DNA of 64,000 nt from Paragorgia papillata (taxonomy: Eukaryota > Cnidaria > Anthozoa > Scleralcyonacea > Coralliidae). The stretch lies in NCBI GenBank assembly GCA_035771165.1, contig JAWNZC010000347.1, positions 1,400,501 to 1,464,500 on the forward strand. Direction: 5' to 3'. Positions 9,876-22,500 of this stretch are shown here, piece by piece. The notes beneath the pieces were generated by a model. The model was not told where the DNA came from and made no database searches. It saw only the letters and a list, made by a program, of their open reading frames with translations. The translations under genes and the position numbers were made by a program. Position 1 is the stretch's first letter; each line of letters begins with the position of its first letter.

Positions 9876-12800
9876 CTAGATCAGACCACCAATATCATAG
9901 CTTTCGATTTCATCGCGAAAGTGGTCAATAAGGTTATTGATTTCTGCAACACGTTTTCGATTCCTTATTATTTCTTCGTTGTGGATGTTCTCAATCAGTG
10001 ATTGCATAGTCTGATTGGCCCTCGTCATGATGTCATCTTCCTGTAAGAATATGCAATTAAAGAAAATTTATAAGGTTGATGTACAGAAATGTAAGATTTC
10101 TATTTTCTAGCTACAGTGTGGCGTGGTGTGTAATGTGGTGTAGTGTAGTGTAGTCAATTGAGATATGGTCTGGAAATAGCAACGTTTCAGTTCAATCACT
10201 CAACCGTGCTATTTAAATATTAATAAACCTAAAACAAAGGATGTGCACCGTGTAAGGTACGGTTCAACATAAATCACAGCTCATTATAGGCGCTTTGAAG
10301 TTTGCCGAGTTTCCAGACCATATCTCGATTGACTATGGTGTAGTGAACTGTAGGGTAGGGTAGGGTAGGGTAGGGTAGTGTAGTGTAGTGTAGTGTAGTG
10401 TAGTGTAGTGTAGTGTAGTGTAGTGTAGTGTAGTGTAGTGTAGTGTAGTGTAGTGTAGTGTAGTGTAGTGTAGTGTAGCGTAGCGTAGTGTAGTGTAGTG
10501 TAGTGTAGTGTAGTGTAGTGTAGTGTAGTGTAGTGTAGTGTAGTGTAGTGTAGTGTAGTGTAGTGTAGTGTAGTGTAGTGTAGTGTAGTGTAGTGTAGTG
10601 TAGTGTAGTGTAGTGTAGTGTAGTGTAGTGAAGTTAGTGAACTGTAGTGTAGTGCAGTGCAGTGCAGTGCAGTGCAGTGCAGTGCAGTGTAGTGTAGTGT
10701 AGTGTAGTGTAGTGTAGTGTAGTGTAGTGTAGTGTAGTGTAGTGTAGTGTAGTGTAGTGTAGTGTAGTGTAGTGTAGTGTAGTGTAGTGTATTGCACTGT
10801 ACTGCCGTGCTGTACTGTACTGTATTTAAATTGTAATCCACTTGCCTTGTTATCAATCTTGGACAGCCTGGTTTCATGCGAAGAGCTGACAGCACTCATA
10901 ACTGTGTCCTTGTCTACAAACAGCTAAAAAAATCAGGCATTTGATTTAGTGAGAAATCAACAATCTACTACTTAAGTGCCTATGAAACGAAAATTAAGTT
11001 TGTCTTATTTGAAAGAACACTTAAAATTATAGAGTAACATCTTTTGCAGTTTTTCGTTTCCTTGCTTCGTTTTTAAGATATTGTAGTTTCTTTGATATGC
11101 AAATTAAACATTTTGACGTCACACGTGCATAATGAGTTATCGAAAAACGTTATATATCTTTGCTAGTAACAAATATAGTCACTTGAAGATCTACACGTTT
11201 AGTGTTGTGGGCGAAACACATCCACATGATTCATTCAAATTAATATCTAACCTCCGATAGCTCATTATGCACCTACGACGTCAAAATGTTTAATTTGCAT
11301 ATCAAACAAACTAAAATATCTCAAGAACGAAGCAAGGAAACGAAAAACTGGAAAAGATGTTACTCTATAATTTTAAGTGTTCTTTCAAATAAGACAAACT
11401 TAATTTTCGTTTCATAGGCACTTTAATATGAGCAAGTGAATAAAACCATCTATTGTATAAAACCAGATTAAAATACTAAGTTCCAATTTTGATATATGAT
11501 ATATATATATGTGTGTGTTTGTTGGAAAGATAGGGTAGATAATACCTACCATTCGCACTTCATCAGGTAAGTCATCTGCTAGTTCATTCTTCATTAATTT
11601 TTCCAGTGTAGATACGGCGATATCTTGTAACTTTTCATTGTGAGTTGCCTCGAGATCCCTCATTTGGGTCATAGTAAAAATTGTTAAGGTGTTGATAAAA
11701 CTGCCTTCCACGTAAATATATCACAATTAAGGCCTGGCCAAACACTTTCAACATTTCATTCAACATATCGTTCAACATTGTTGAATTCAACATGTTGAAA
11801 GCGTTTGGCCACCCCTGTTGAATGATGTTGAACGAAATTTGAACATGTTCAAATTTTCGTTCAACACGCGTTCAACATTTCTGTTGTTCTCAAAATGTTG
11901 AAAGGTGTTGAACGCATTTGGCCACATTTCATTCAACTTTGTTGAACAGAGACATGCGCCATGCGGGATATTGTCGATTCCAGCTTTTGTGGTAGCCCGC
12001 GTTCAATTAATTGTCATTCATGAATGTTGAACGATGTTGAATTAATTTGGCCACTCGTGCTTTCAACATTATTCAACATCGTTCAACAATGTTGAATGAT
12101 GTTGAATGCGATGTTGAAAGCGTTTGGCCAGGCCTTTACATGTAGGAATTTTGTATCTCCCGTTCTCAAACTCATTAATAATTCATGGCTTATCGTAGCC
12201 AATCCATGAACGTATACCGCATCACGTGCATGAGTTTTTATACCCAATGAAAACCTGTAGGAAACTTCCTAGTGAACTAGATCACATTTCTTAATCTGCA
12301 TATTGAAATCATTGAAGAAAACACCGCTCGGGGCTACGCTTTCGGTTTTCATTTCTTTCGGGCTCGAATTGGACTTATCAGCCATCTGAGGACCCACAGA
12401 CCACTATCTACCAATGCATGAAGTCACGGTCTTCATCGACAACGATGGACGAACAACAATTTGCATATCAAACAAACTGAAATATCTCAAAAGCGAAACA
12501 AGGAAACGAAAACCTGCAAAAGATGTTACTTTGTCATTTTAAGTGTTCTTTCAAATAAGACAGACTTAATTTCCGTTTCAAAGGCACTGGGTCATCACTT
12601 ACCTATACATGTGTCGGTAACGAGCATGGGAACGAATTGGTGTAATTGATAATGTGATTGGTTACTTCTACCCAATCAGAAAACTCGTTCATATTAGGTC
12701 TTTACCGATCTCGTTCCCAGAGCCCACGTTCCCCTTACCCAGCGGGCGGGAGAGACTCTGGGATAGTCCATTCACGCCATCACAGGATTCTTGTTGTCCG

Positions 12801-15800
12801 GAAGAAGAGTTATATAGAGTTCACTGTGTTCATCAGCCAATGAAATATCGAAGTGAAACGGATTATCCCAGAGTCTCTCGTTTCTCGGGTGGGGAACGTG
12901 GGCTCTGGGAACGAGATTCAGGTCTTTACCGAAGGCACTTTTAATATAAAGGATATTGCGCTCGGATTTGTTCTAGGAAAGCAGAATACATATCTGCTAA
13001 GTTTCTTTCAAAATCTTTTATAGTTTCCTGGAAAACACATGAGGAATAATAAACAGTTAGCAGGTAACACTGAACAGAAATCAAATTATAAGTCACATCT
13101 GTTTTTTTCTTACTGTACCTCGAGTTGATCGACCAGCTGTAATTCCAGTCCCATCAGAGTGTCCCACATTTTTAGAATTTCATCATTTAGTTCATTTGTT
13201 AAACGTTCAATTATGAAATTATCATTTAGATTAGCTATCTCTTGGAAAACCTACAAAAATAAATGAATTAAATATGTATATAAAAAAAATAATGATCAGG
13301 TTCCGGCATATCATTGGCAACAAAAATTAAGTTTGTCTAATTTGAAAGAACTCATAAAATTGTAACAGAACATTTTTCGTATCTCTTCGTTTTCAAGATA
13401 TTTCAATTTGTTTAATATGTAAATGAGATGGTCTCTGACGTCAGGTGTGGGGTAAAATATTTTCACATGTAGCAAAACCAGTTATATCTCTAAGTTTGTT
13501 CAGTGAAATCATTTGAAACTGTGCACATAAAAACTCCTTGCGACGCTGAACATTTCATGTTAGATATGCAAGTGATTTTGCTCTGTATGAAAATATTTTA
13601 CCCCTGACGTCAGAGACCATCTCATTTATATATCAAACAAATTGAAATATCTTGAAAACGCAGAAAGATACGAAAAAGTTGTAAAGGATCTTCTATTACA
13701 ATTTTATGAGTTCTTTCAAATTAAACAAACTTAATTTTTAATGCCAATCTCCTTTAATAGAATAGAGCGTGGTGATTGGTTGTATCGTATACGGCACAAT
13801 TACAAAATAACAATAACAGATCGCATTTACTTCAGCGCAATATCGTGGCAAGTCTGGTCACACTATACCAAGATACTTTTTGTGCCGGTGTGGCGGTCTG
13901 AGATTGTCACCGTGCTGAGATTGTATATCAATATCTGTAATCGGCTTTATGACCAGAATAATCAAACTTTTTGCCATGAAATGACTGATTTATGAACACT
14001 GCCTGAATAAAATCGAATACTTGAGATGAATAATCACAGTTTTAATGAAAAAATATTATATCCGCTCGTGAAGTAGAATGCATGACGAAAGTTTCGGACA
14101 TTAACTTTTAGTAACTGATTAAGATGTCTTGTATCGATCATTCCATTGAATTATTAAATATATCCAGAATTTAGAAGATTAACAATAATTTTGGTTGATA
14201 TACATGTATACAGCAAGAATATACGCGATCATCCCGTGATTTCAGTTCAGATGCCGTTCATCGCATTCGTTGTTCAGATTTCTTGAAAAGCCCCTGTTGT
14301 AATCAGATGTTGTGACAAATTCACAACTACTAGCAAAGTTCACAAAGTTTTTGAATTTTGTACTATAAGGAGTTTTCATCAATAAACCATTTGAAGGCAA
14401 AAAGTTTGAATGTTTTGAACGTCAAACATTTGATAACACAAATCGATATACAATCTCAGCACGGTGACAATCTCAGACCGCCACACCGGCACGAAAACCT
14501 ATCCGGTATAGTGTGAACGAGGCCTAAAACAAGAAAAATGCCATCATTAGGCCACATAAAAAAAATTCCTTGATTCTCATCACCGCCCGACCACATTCTG
14601 AAGCCCGCGTACACATATGTTTTTATTTTGTTATAAAATATAAATGTGCCGCCCAAACGAAAATCTGCAGAAAGTTAATTTTTTTTTATATTTTATATTC
14701 GATTTTTGATGTCCCAAGCCGAGAATTTCTGCAACGGAATTATTTCATTGCGTGTTGGGGGACATGGTGGGACCTTGGTGTGACTTTGAAGGAAAATATA
14801 TAGGAACTGTCAACCTTTCTACGCAAGTGTTTTATTGTGTACATTTTGGAAAACAAGGAAAAATAAAAACACCTCCCTCTCCAATTTCAAAATTTTATGG
14901 AATATTTTTTATATTTTAATATAAAATATAAACCTCCCGCCTCTTCGACATTTTCAAAATGTAGTGATGAGAATCAAGGATTTTTTTTTATGTGGCCTTA
15001 AGTTCGTCATCACCTTCTTTTTGTATTCCGAGTAATCATTTATACACTTGACTCCTTGGTTTTTGTTCTCCTCTCTTGCCTCTCCGATACTTGTGAAAAA
15101 TAAGTTGATTTCTTCTTGTCTTTTTTCATGTTCTTTTAATCCTAAACTAAACATTTCCTGACACAATGTCAGGAATTTCTCTTTATATCTTTTGTTACAT
15201 GAAGGAAAAAGTCCATAAATCAATTATTAATAAAAAAATATGGATTGTTCGTGCGGTATTTTCTATACCACAGTGCCAGTTTTTCGATAATTTTTCGGAG
15301 AAATCCTCGGGTAAACCGCACTGTTATATAAGCCACATTTCTAAACTGGAATGCCTTACAACATAGCGACTTAGAACGTAGCGTATAATGTCTTATAACG
15401 TAACGTAATGTCTTACAACGTAGCGTAACGTCTTTATATAACGTAGCGCAACGTGAATTCAAAAGGATACACTAAAAGAATATCTTCGACACCTGGTAGA
15501 GCTGAGAGTTTGGATGATTCTGGATCATCAGTCAACATACTGTCGAACAGTTTGCTTCCATCCATATCTTCAACATAAGCATCCTATAGAAGACACAAAA
15601 CAACTCTTACGTTTCTCCTTTTGATGAGTAAAATCATCTGGCATTAACAAAGTAAAAAAAATAAAGGGACCGATCACTCAGGCAAGAATGAGTTAAGCCC
15701 CGCACATTCCTTGACAAGTTTTTCCTTGAGAAGTTTTATTTGTTCGTGTGTACGACACAAATTGACAAGTTTTTCCTTGACAAGGAGCCTTGCTCAAAAG

Positions 15801-18298
15801 CTGGTCATGCCAGCTGTTCAAAAGCTGGTCATGCCAGCTTTTGAACAAGGAAAGTTGTTCGTGTGTATTGTCGTTATTACGCGATCATTTAATACCGCAC
15901 ATACGAGCAATTCTAACTTGTCAAGGAAAATTGTTGGAAAAAAACGTGTTCATCGTACACACGAGCAAGGAACGTTACCAAGGAACTTGTTAAGAAAAAC
16001 TTGGTCGTCTGTGCGGGGCTTTAATAACTTGTTAACCGATTGGTGCGTAGGATGTCTGACGGTTCTCCTTTTCATGAGTAAAATCGTTTGGTGTTAGACA
16101 TAGTAAAAAAATAGTTAAATTTTTGGCTGGCTCAGGAACAGAACCAAGGTTGTTCTTTAGGGTTTTGCAGAAACTTTCCGTATAAGATGTGGGGTGGTGG
16201 CAGTACCTTGGATACCAGAGGTTCTCCGTTCAGGGGTGGTGGAGTTACAGAATGAGAAGTTGATGTGGTCTAAGGATATGTGTTATTAACTACTTTATTA
16301 ATACAGTAGTTTAATAATAATAAAACTATGTATTCAAGTCGTACTTTATGTAGTTTTCTTTTCTTGTCTTCCTCCTCTTTTTCCTCAAGCTGCTTCTGTG
16401 CAAGCGTTTCATTATGAACTAGTTCTTCAATTGCATATCTGTATTGTTCTAAGGCAGCATCCCTTGTTGATGAATCAATCAATCGAAAATCAAGGTAGAC
16501 CAAGTACGAGAGATGAGCAACAACATAAGGTCTGTAGTTCATGTCTTCACAGAAAGGATTCCCACTCAAGTTCAATGTTTTCAGATTTTTAAAATGTCGA
16601 AGGTAGTCAACCTTGAATATAAATGCAATTTATTCAGAACTGAACAGTTATCAGTATCCCAGGGGGGGGGTGCTCTCAACTTCAGGTGCTTTGCTGGTCA
16701 TTTTAAATTCAATGCACTTACATTTTCTAGTCCTTTGATATTGTTATTTCCAATTGAAAGGACATGTAGATTAAGCAAACTATCCATGTTTTCAATTCTT
16801 GTTATTCGGTTATTAAATAATGTTAAATCTCGTAACTTGACCAGATTGTCAAGTCCTTCAATCACCTCGATGTTGTTAAATGACAAGTCTGCATGAAAAA
16901 AAATGAATGTTTGGAGCTTTTGTAGATGTCAGTAGTTGTAAACATTGTATATTTAGTTTCCTTTATTTACACTAAGCTAACTTTATTTACACTTGATAAC
17001 TCTATCAGTCATATCCAAACTGTTCTTCCTAGTCCAGTAAGGACCATCCCTCATTATTTAGTCCAGTATGTGTTACTACAGGAGAAAACCAGAGTAAACT
17101 AAACTCTGCCACTGTGTGATGGAAGAGGTGACCTTTTCCAAAGATGTAGCCTTGTAAAGTATGGAATTTAATGAAAGCCTAACCCCAACCCCCTAAAGGA
17201 ACCCCTAACCTCAAAGATGTGGATACAAAGATGTGGGGGAGGGGTTCACCCACGATGTTCCCCTTTAGCTGCCCTTAATGTAGTCACCAATTTATGGTCC
17301 ACATGTAGTCATTTCCAAAGCTTGTTGGATACACAGTAAAGTGCAATATGTCACTTGACACAGCCTTTGAGAAGGTCCCAGAGAGTCATCCCATCTAATA
17401 ACTTCTACCCTGTGTGACCATGAATAGTAAAATCAATTCATTTTCTTATCCATGGTTCCACTACGCTAACACCCCTATTAACCCTTTGGCTCCTGAATTA
17501 ATTAACCCTTTCACTACCAACTTCCAGGAGCTCGCCACTTGACGAGTAAAATCGTCTGGTGCACGTTAGACAGAGTAAAATAGTCTGGTGTTAGACAGAG
17601 TAAAATAGTCTGGCGTTAGACAGAGTAAAATACTAAACACACCAAATGTTGTGTTCTGGAGTGAAAGGGTTAATATATATTTTTTTGGTTTGCACTTCAA
17701 TTATAAGATTACCTAACCATTCCAGGTTTAGAAGCTTATCCAGTCCTTCAATCTTTTCGATGATGTTATTATCCATCTGAAGTTTCGTCAAAGAAAGAAA
17801 ATTCCACATATTATCAACCTTTAGTATATCTGCATAAAGAGAAATATTAATCACTTGTTAGTTCATGATCACCTTGGTTTTCTTATTATTTATAATAATT
17901 ACTCCCAACCACGCATAAATCAAGTTAATTAATGCCCAGGCTAATATATATACTAGCCCCAGGGCAATTAACTTGATTTATGCGTGGTTGGGAAAATAAA
18001 GGGTTACTAATCATCCGGTGTTAGACAGATTAAAACAGTGAAGGGGACATTTTTGACCAACTCAGACAAGAATAGGTTAAGCCTAGGGTACGAGATATGA
18101 TCATTTTGCTAAAAAAAATGACGATTTGCAAAGCATACTTCTGTAATCCAATCTAAGTGCAAGAACCCTGTCGAAATCGATGCCTTCCATTTTTGCAATC
18201 CTTCCAGCTTCACCTTTCGGTCCTTGGTCTTCAACCGCTTCTTTAAGCATCTGTTCATCGATGACAGAAGGTTCAATGGTATCGTAGAGTCGACTCAT
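9876..18298 (-). CDS. DRC3: Dynein regulatory complex subunit 3 (LRRC48)
   Basis: Subunit of the nexin-dynein regulatory complex that links doublet microtubules and controls dynein in motile cilia. Exons, high to low: 18139-18298, 17713-17829, 16722-16888, 16345-16611, 16207-16269, 15471-15583, 15014-15188, 13119-13250, 12960-13027, 11550-11700, 10846-10923, 9876-10040, giving about 551 aa (human 523). The start [12 protein letters not shown] is nearly invariant in the family. SDS22-type leucine-rich repeats ([22 protein letters not shown]) span about residues 55-150, an LRR cap (GNPFCED) follows, then coiled coil. The C-terminus is [20 protein letters not shown]. One intron (10041-10845) uses a GC donor, AAG|GCAAGT. 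The junction of exons 12960-13027 and 11550-11700 is uncertain: it needs a weak GC donor, although the phases agree, and a mini-exon is possible. The 63-bp exon at 16207-16269 is in phase, but I do not know it from vertebrates. Confidence 0.9.
10151..10336. mobile_element. MITE with TAGTCAATYGAGATATGG ends (copy 1)
   Basis: Inverted ends TAGTCAATTGAGATATGGTC and its complement bracket a 186-bp body containing CTCAACCGTGCTATTTAAAT. A longer copy at 26696-26980 shares both ends and body. Located in the GC-AG intron of DRC3. Confidence 0.75.
10337..10826 (-). repeat. Pentanucleotide satellite (TGTAG)n, about 490 bp
   Basis: Almost uninterrupted GTGTA units with local variants GGGTA and GTGCA. 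Read on the minus strand it gives a spurious Tyr-Thr-Leu-His open frame. It lies inside the DRC3 GC-AG intron. Confidence 0.95.
10972..11426. mobile_element. TTAA-ended palindromic MITE
   Basis: Ends TTAAGTGCCTATGAAACG and complement, about 455 bp. The arms carry TTTTGACGTC and a second palindrome. A truncated relative lies at about 12450-12590. It lies between DRC3 exons 10846-10923 and 11550-11700. Confidence 0.8.
11727..12138. mobile_element. Foldback element, GTTGAACG-rich
   Basis: Outer ends TTAAGGCCTGGCCAAAC and GTTTGGCCAGGCCTTTA, filled with inverted copies of TTCAACATTGTTGAA. It is in the DRC3 intron with the weakly supported donor. Further along, 12700-12930 is another foldback with arms TCTCGTTCCCAGAGCCCACG. 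Confidence 0.75.
12700..12930. mobile_element. Foldback with GGGAACGTGGGCTCTGGGAA arms
   Basis: Left arm CTCGTTCCCAGAGCCCACG and right arm CGTGGGCTCTGGGAACGAG, with an inner pair AGAGACTCTGGGAT/ATCCCAGAGTCTCT. A shorter solo copy of one arm pair is at 5572-5630. Confidence 0.7.
13311..13756. mobile_element. TTAA-type palindromic MITE, AAATTAAGTTTGTCTAATTT family (copy in DRC3)
   Basis: About 445 bp. Each half contains TTTCAAGATATTTCAATTTG and GACGTCAG motifs that pair with the other half. Longer copies with TTTAAAGG/CCTTTAA ends are at 45290-45764 and 52017-52493. Confidence 0.75.
13855..14523. mobile_element. TIR element, about 670 bp, TCACACTATACC ends
   Basis: Left end GGTCACACTATACCAAGATA and right end GTATAGTGTGAACGAGGCC form long inverted repeats, including CCGGTGTGGCGGTCTGAGAT on the left and its complement on the right. 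No open frame inside. In a DRC3 intron. Confidence 0.65.
14547..15001. mobile_element. Foldback element, TTAGGCCACATAAA ends
   Basis: Left TTAGGCCACATAAAAAAAAT and right ATGTGGCCTTAA bracket inverted TCCTTGATTCTCATCA motifs, and the centre has two TATATTTTATATT tracts. It ends only 13 bp from the donor of DRC3 exon 15014-15188. Confidence 0.75.
15360..15456 (+). repeat. Short imperfect TAACGTAGCG repeat
   Basis: About nine degenerate copies of TAACGTAGCGTA-like units immediately before the donor side of DRC3 exon 15471-15583. Confidence 0.6.
15693..16024. mobile_element. TTAA-flanked foldback MITE
   Basis: TTAAGCCCCGCACATTCCTT at left and TGTGCGGGGCTTTAA at right, with TTAA at both borders. 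The body is rich in inverted TTGACAAGTTTTTCC / AAGCTGGTCATGCCAGCTT motifs. In a DRC3 intron. Confidence 0.8.
16971..17120 (-). mobile_element. Truncated SINE-like tail
   Basis: Shares CTCTATCAGTYATATC, CCAGTAAGG and CAGGAGRAAACCRGAGTA with the tRNA-headed SINE at 28963-29226 but lacks the tRNA-like head. In DRC3 intron 2. Confidence 0.55.
17502..17673. mobile_element. TTAACCCTTTCACT foldback MITE
   Basis: Ends TTAACCCTTTCACT and AGTGAAAGGGTTAA with TTAA borders. The interior carries three tandem copies of an approx. 27-bp unit ending GTTAGACAGAGTAAAATA. Confidence 0.75.
17906..17991. repeat. Long hairpin in DRC3 intron 1
   Basis: Arms CCCAACCACGCATAAATCAA and TTGATTTATGCGTGGTTGGG are perfectly complementary over about 30 bp, with a loop of GGCTAATATATATACTAGCC. 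Confidence 0.85.
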
Positions 18299-19540
18299 GG
18301 TTAAAAAAAATGTTAAAAATCTTAAAGATTGTGCTTGGTTACTTTGAAAATTCCCTCTTTGTTGACGATGCCTTGACAACGAAAGGGGAACGAGTCTGCG
18401 CTTGTTTGCGGTCAGCTGAAGACTGACCATAAAATCTAAAAAGGATCTCTCAAAAGGACGCTCGCAGTTTTTCCAAAATATATCGTCAAATACGTTTTTT
18501 TCCCAAAAGCTAGGTTTTTATTGTGGTTAGGTTATCCAGAAGATTGCTAAAATCTCACTGAGACGCACTGAAGCTTGACAAATTTGGAAAGACAAATTTG
18601 AGGACATTTTGGAAAAGCCACAGAGTCCACAGAAAGACTGGTTCTTTTGAGACATTTAATAATAATAATTTACAGAAGTGAATGGGCAGTTCTTTCAAAA
18701 TAGATATTTTTCAATATAAAGTAGAATGGGATTCAAAATTCAAAAGAATGAATTTAAAATAACCATTTGACAAAAAAGAGAAAATTATCAAACAATGTAA
18801 ATAGTGCCCCATTTTTGTTGTTGATAGATTTGTGACGCGTTGTTTTTGAATTCCAGAATTGTTTTTGTCCAGCAAACGACATTGCTCAAAAAACACCCAG
18901 AAATTAGAGAAGGGAAAAGGAGTGGTGTTTGTGAAATTACTGAAATACCAACTCACCCAGTAAACAACTCAACTTGTTTAACTCTTTCCTGTCCGAATTG
19001 GTCTTTAGTATTTTATTCTGGCTAACGCCAGACGATTTTATTCATCTCTGGGGAAACCCTCGGACAGGAATGAGTTAATTAACCCTAGTACCGTCTAGTT
19101 TATTCATTAACCCGACCCAATAGCATGTTTACTTATCAGTGTCAAAATTAAAATACAATGTCACATAAACAGCAGGGAGCAGCCCTATTATTCTACAGAT
19201 TTTCCAGACATCTATAATGGGGGCCGGGAGAGTGATAAAACGTGGAGTCTGGCTAATTGTTGTACCATGGGGCCTATGGTGGTTCCTTGCTATTGTAATT
19301 ACGTACTTTTAGCCGCCTGCAGGCAATTTTCTGCGGAAGTTTTATTAAAAATGTAAATGATGTTTTTGTTGACGACCAACTTCGTGACAAGACTGTTGAG
19401 CGGAAATGGGGTGGATAAGGCAACCTTTTAACCTCTGGGAGAGGCTCTTGAGTATTTCCGTGCCAAAGGTTTTATCTCCAGTAGTCTAGAGAAATCCTTC
19501 ACGAGATGATAAAGTGTAACTGTCTGTCTGCTATGATATA
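18299..19540. promoter_or_regulatory. Divergent intergenic region DRC3 / formin
   Basis: 1.24 kb between opposed start codons. No gene seen. It holds one miniature element at 18977-19078 (ends TTAACTCTTTCCTGTCCGA and complement, core CTAACGCCAGACGATTTTA). Promoters for both genes must lie here, but I cannot point to a defined core element. Confidence 0.5.
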
Positions 19541-22500
19541 ATGATACAACGTGGTCTGTCGATGGCATCTGAACACAACTCTCGCTTGGCAACTTACTCC
19601 TTATCTCGCCGAAATGGCGAGAAAACAGAGAATGGTCACACAACTTTGACACATCGTTTAAGTCGAGCAGAATACGACGAACTGCGCTCAAATGGAACGA
19701 CAAACCACGGCAGCATAAAGATATCCGAGCCTTCCTCAGTTGTCGAAGGTATAATAGTGTAATTCGAAAATCAAAATATCACTTCATGTGCTAGTTAGGT
19801 GAAAACGTAAAATCGAAAATCAATTGATTTTCACACTGGGCAGGAACAACAGTGTTTTCAGAAAACAAATGAAGCAATTTAGAAGTTGCTAACTGTCAAA
19901 ATAAACGTCTTGTGCTTATTCATTTCGGCGAGGGGGAGGGAAAGCGCCGCTTTTTGTACTGAACATTAAAAATATATATGAACAGTAATGATTAAATAGC
20001 CATTTATTGACTAATGGTTTTAATTTTGGTAAATTTAGAATAAATATACTATATTAGGGGGAAATTGAAAGAAGCTAGTTCCTGAATTAAGAATGAAACA
20101 AAGCCTAATTTTCCGTTCAAGGAAATTTCGTTTGATTCGGTTCAAACTGGGAAACGTTTTGTAACTGAAAATCTAGAAAATTCTTCTCTGGGTCAAATAT
20201 AAACTCTATAGCACGCCGCCTGCAAGAATAAATATTAATTCGTAAATATTATGACGAGTTATGTTATTTATTTTGCAAGATGTCTATGAACAACATATAA
20301 TATTTGCGTGACATTTATTTCTCAGCCTGGCCAAATTATCTTCGCTTTGACTTCAGATCTTTGCAATTCAGACATCTTAATTTCAGTCCACTTCAAATTA
20401 TTATAATACAGTATTTACAGGTGTATATTTCCCCGTTAGTTGTATGGTAATATAGTGAACAGAAATATATGTACATTGACTTATTTTTATAAGGTCAACT
20501 ATATTTGACAATTTAACGTGATTTTCAGTCTGTTAGAAGAGTTTTCCGTGCGATTTAATAGAAATGTCTTTCAACACAACACACTTCCGCTAATCCTGAA
20601 GCAATATTGGCCAGTGTTATAAATAATACTGTGACAATATCGTCGCGCAAGCCAATACCGTTTTTGAATTTTAAAACATTACTACAAATGTGAAATGTGC
20701 AGTTTATTAATATTATAAGAGTATTTAATCTAATTGCTGCTAAAAAAAATCAAAGTTTACATGCAAGGAAACAATGTTACAAATTATGCTAATCGGTAAA
20801 GTGTCACAGAACCTGTCAGCCCAGCTGTTCAGTTGTCAAAACAGTTTTGTATTTTTATATATAATGTATTTTCTGGACATGCATTGCTGTGTATTTTTAA
20901 AATTCTTGCTGACTTTATGCTATAAGAATCTTTTCCATCTATGCTAAAAAAAAGTTGAAAGTAGAAAGAGCAGTTCATGTTACATAATAATTCCTTCATT
21001 AAATATAATTAAAATTCCTGTTATGTTCTATAATTATAGATGATGAAGGTATGCCAAATGAGGAAGAGATTGAAAAACGTTTTGAAAATCTTTTGGTAAG
21101 GTGCATTATAATACAGTAGAATTGCAACAGATTGTTCTAACTCTGTTGTCATTCTATTATAATATTCTACATCTGTATTTTTTGCAACAGAAATTACAAA
21201 TTCTGTTAGCTGTAGTTTTATGATTTTTTTGTGAAAATGAATGAATGAATAACTTTATTTGAGTGTCAATGTATTTAGCTATATTACAGCTAATTGGGGA
21301 CACTATTATATAACTGATAAGTAGAAATGTACTCAGGTTGATATTGCAGATACTGCAATCTGATTGCCTCTGCTTATAACCAGCTAATCAGGGGTGGGAT
21401 CGAGAGGGTGGGGTACTGGGGTCAAATTGATCCTGGGTTCCAGATGTGCCCTGAAAGAAATCAAGGTGCCTATATAATGCCTCATTTTACCTTTGACTCG
21501 AACCAGGAGGGGGTGTACTGCCTTAAATCTGACTGCATCTAAGCCCTGGGCTCATAGCAGCTTTTGGTAATTAGCCCCGAGGATGATTAGAAATGTTCAT
21601 TTTAGATATACCTCTAAGATTATGCTTATATTATTACGTATATATAGTGGAACCCCTATTAATTAGCGGCCACCCTCAGGGAAATGGCAGGTGGCCACTT
21701 AATAGGGGTTCAATAGAAATTAGCAGAAGGCGTGGTAAAGATGTCATTTTACTGTTATACAGACACATTTAGGGGCTTGTAAGCAAGAGAAATCTACAAT
21801 TATATGTGAGGGTATAATATATTTTGTTATCTTTCAGGAAAAATTAACGCTTGATCCAGGGCAAGTTCTTGACTTACAGCGACATCCAATTCAGCACAAA
21901 TGGAAGTTGATTCAAGCAAAGGTAATGTACAAAATATAATTCTTTTTCACTTTTAAACTGACTGGAGATAAGTGGCTGACAATATTCCTTGGCATTTATC
22001 ATGTTTATATACATGTTTGCTCAGCTTGTTTTTTCTTAACTTTACATTAAAAATATGGTTTTATTTGTTAGGAAATGGTGGAACCCAAGCATTCGTCACA
22101 GTTTTATGTGTCCCAGCTCCACCGCCACATGGATGAGGCTCTTCTGCACTACACCAAACCACCAAAGAAGTTAATCAAAGATTTGGAACCAAAAGAAGTG
22201 ATCTTAAGATCACTGGAAGTAGATGTGAGAACACATCCAAACACAACGTAAGTACCAGCTGGTTTAGATACTTAGCTTTTCACTCGGAAGGCAGGGTAAT
22301 GGCTTGGGGTCTTGACCCCCCTTTTTGACTGTCAACCGTTATCTTTCCTAAATATTCCTATTTGATTAGTAAATATGTTATTATAGGGTCAGTGTTAGAG
22401 GACCACCAAAAACAACCATGAACCAGTATAATACATACCCCTGGACCACCACCCCCAGTACCTGACCCTTAGGTGTGACGGGTTAGTGAGTCACATGCAA

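Noticed and set aside
10351..10380. Telomere-like TAGGG repeats
   Set aside because: Only about five TAGGG units, pentameric not TTAGGG, and they grade into the TGTAG satellite.
10284..10899. 203- and 188-codon frames on the minus strand (Tyr-Thr-Leu-His repeats)
   Set aside because: Translation of the (TGTAG)n satellite inside a DRC3 intron; their ends overlap a genuine DRC3 exon in another frame.
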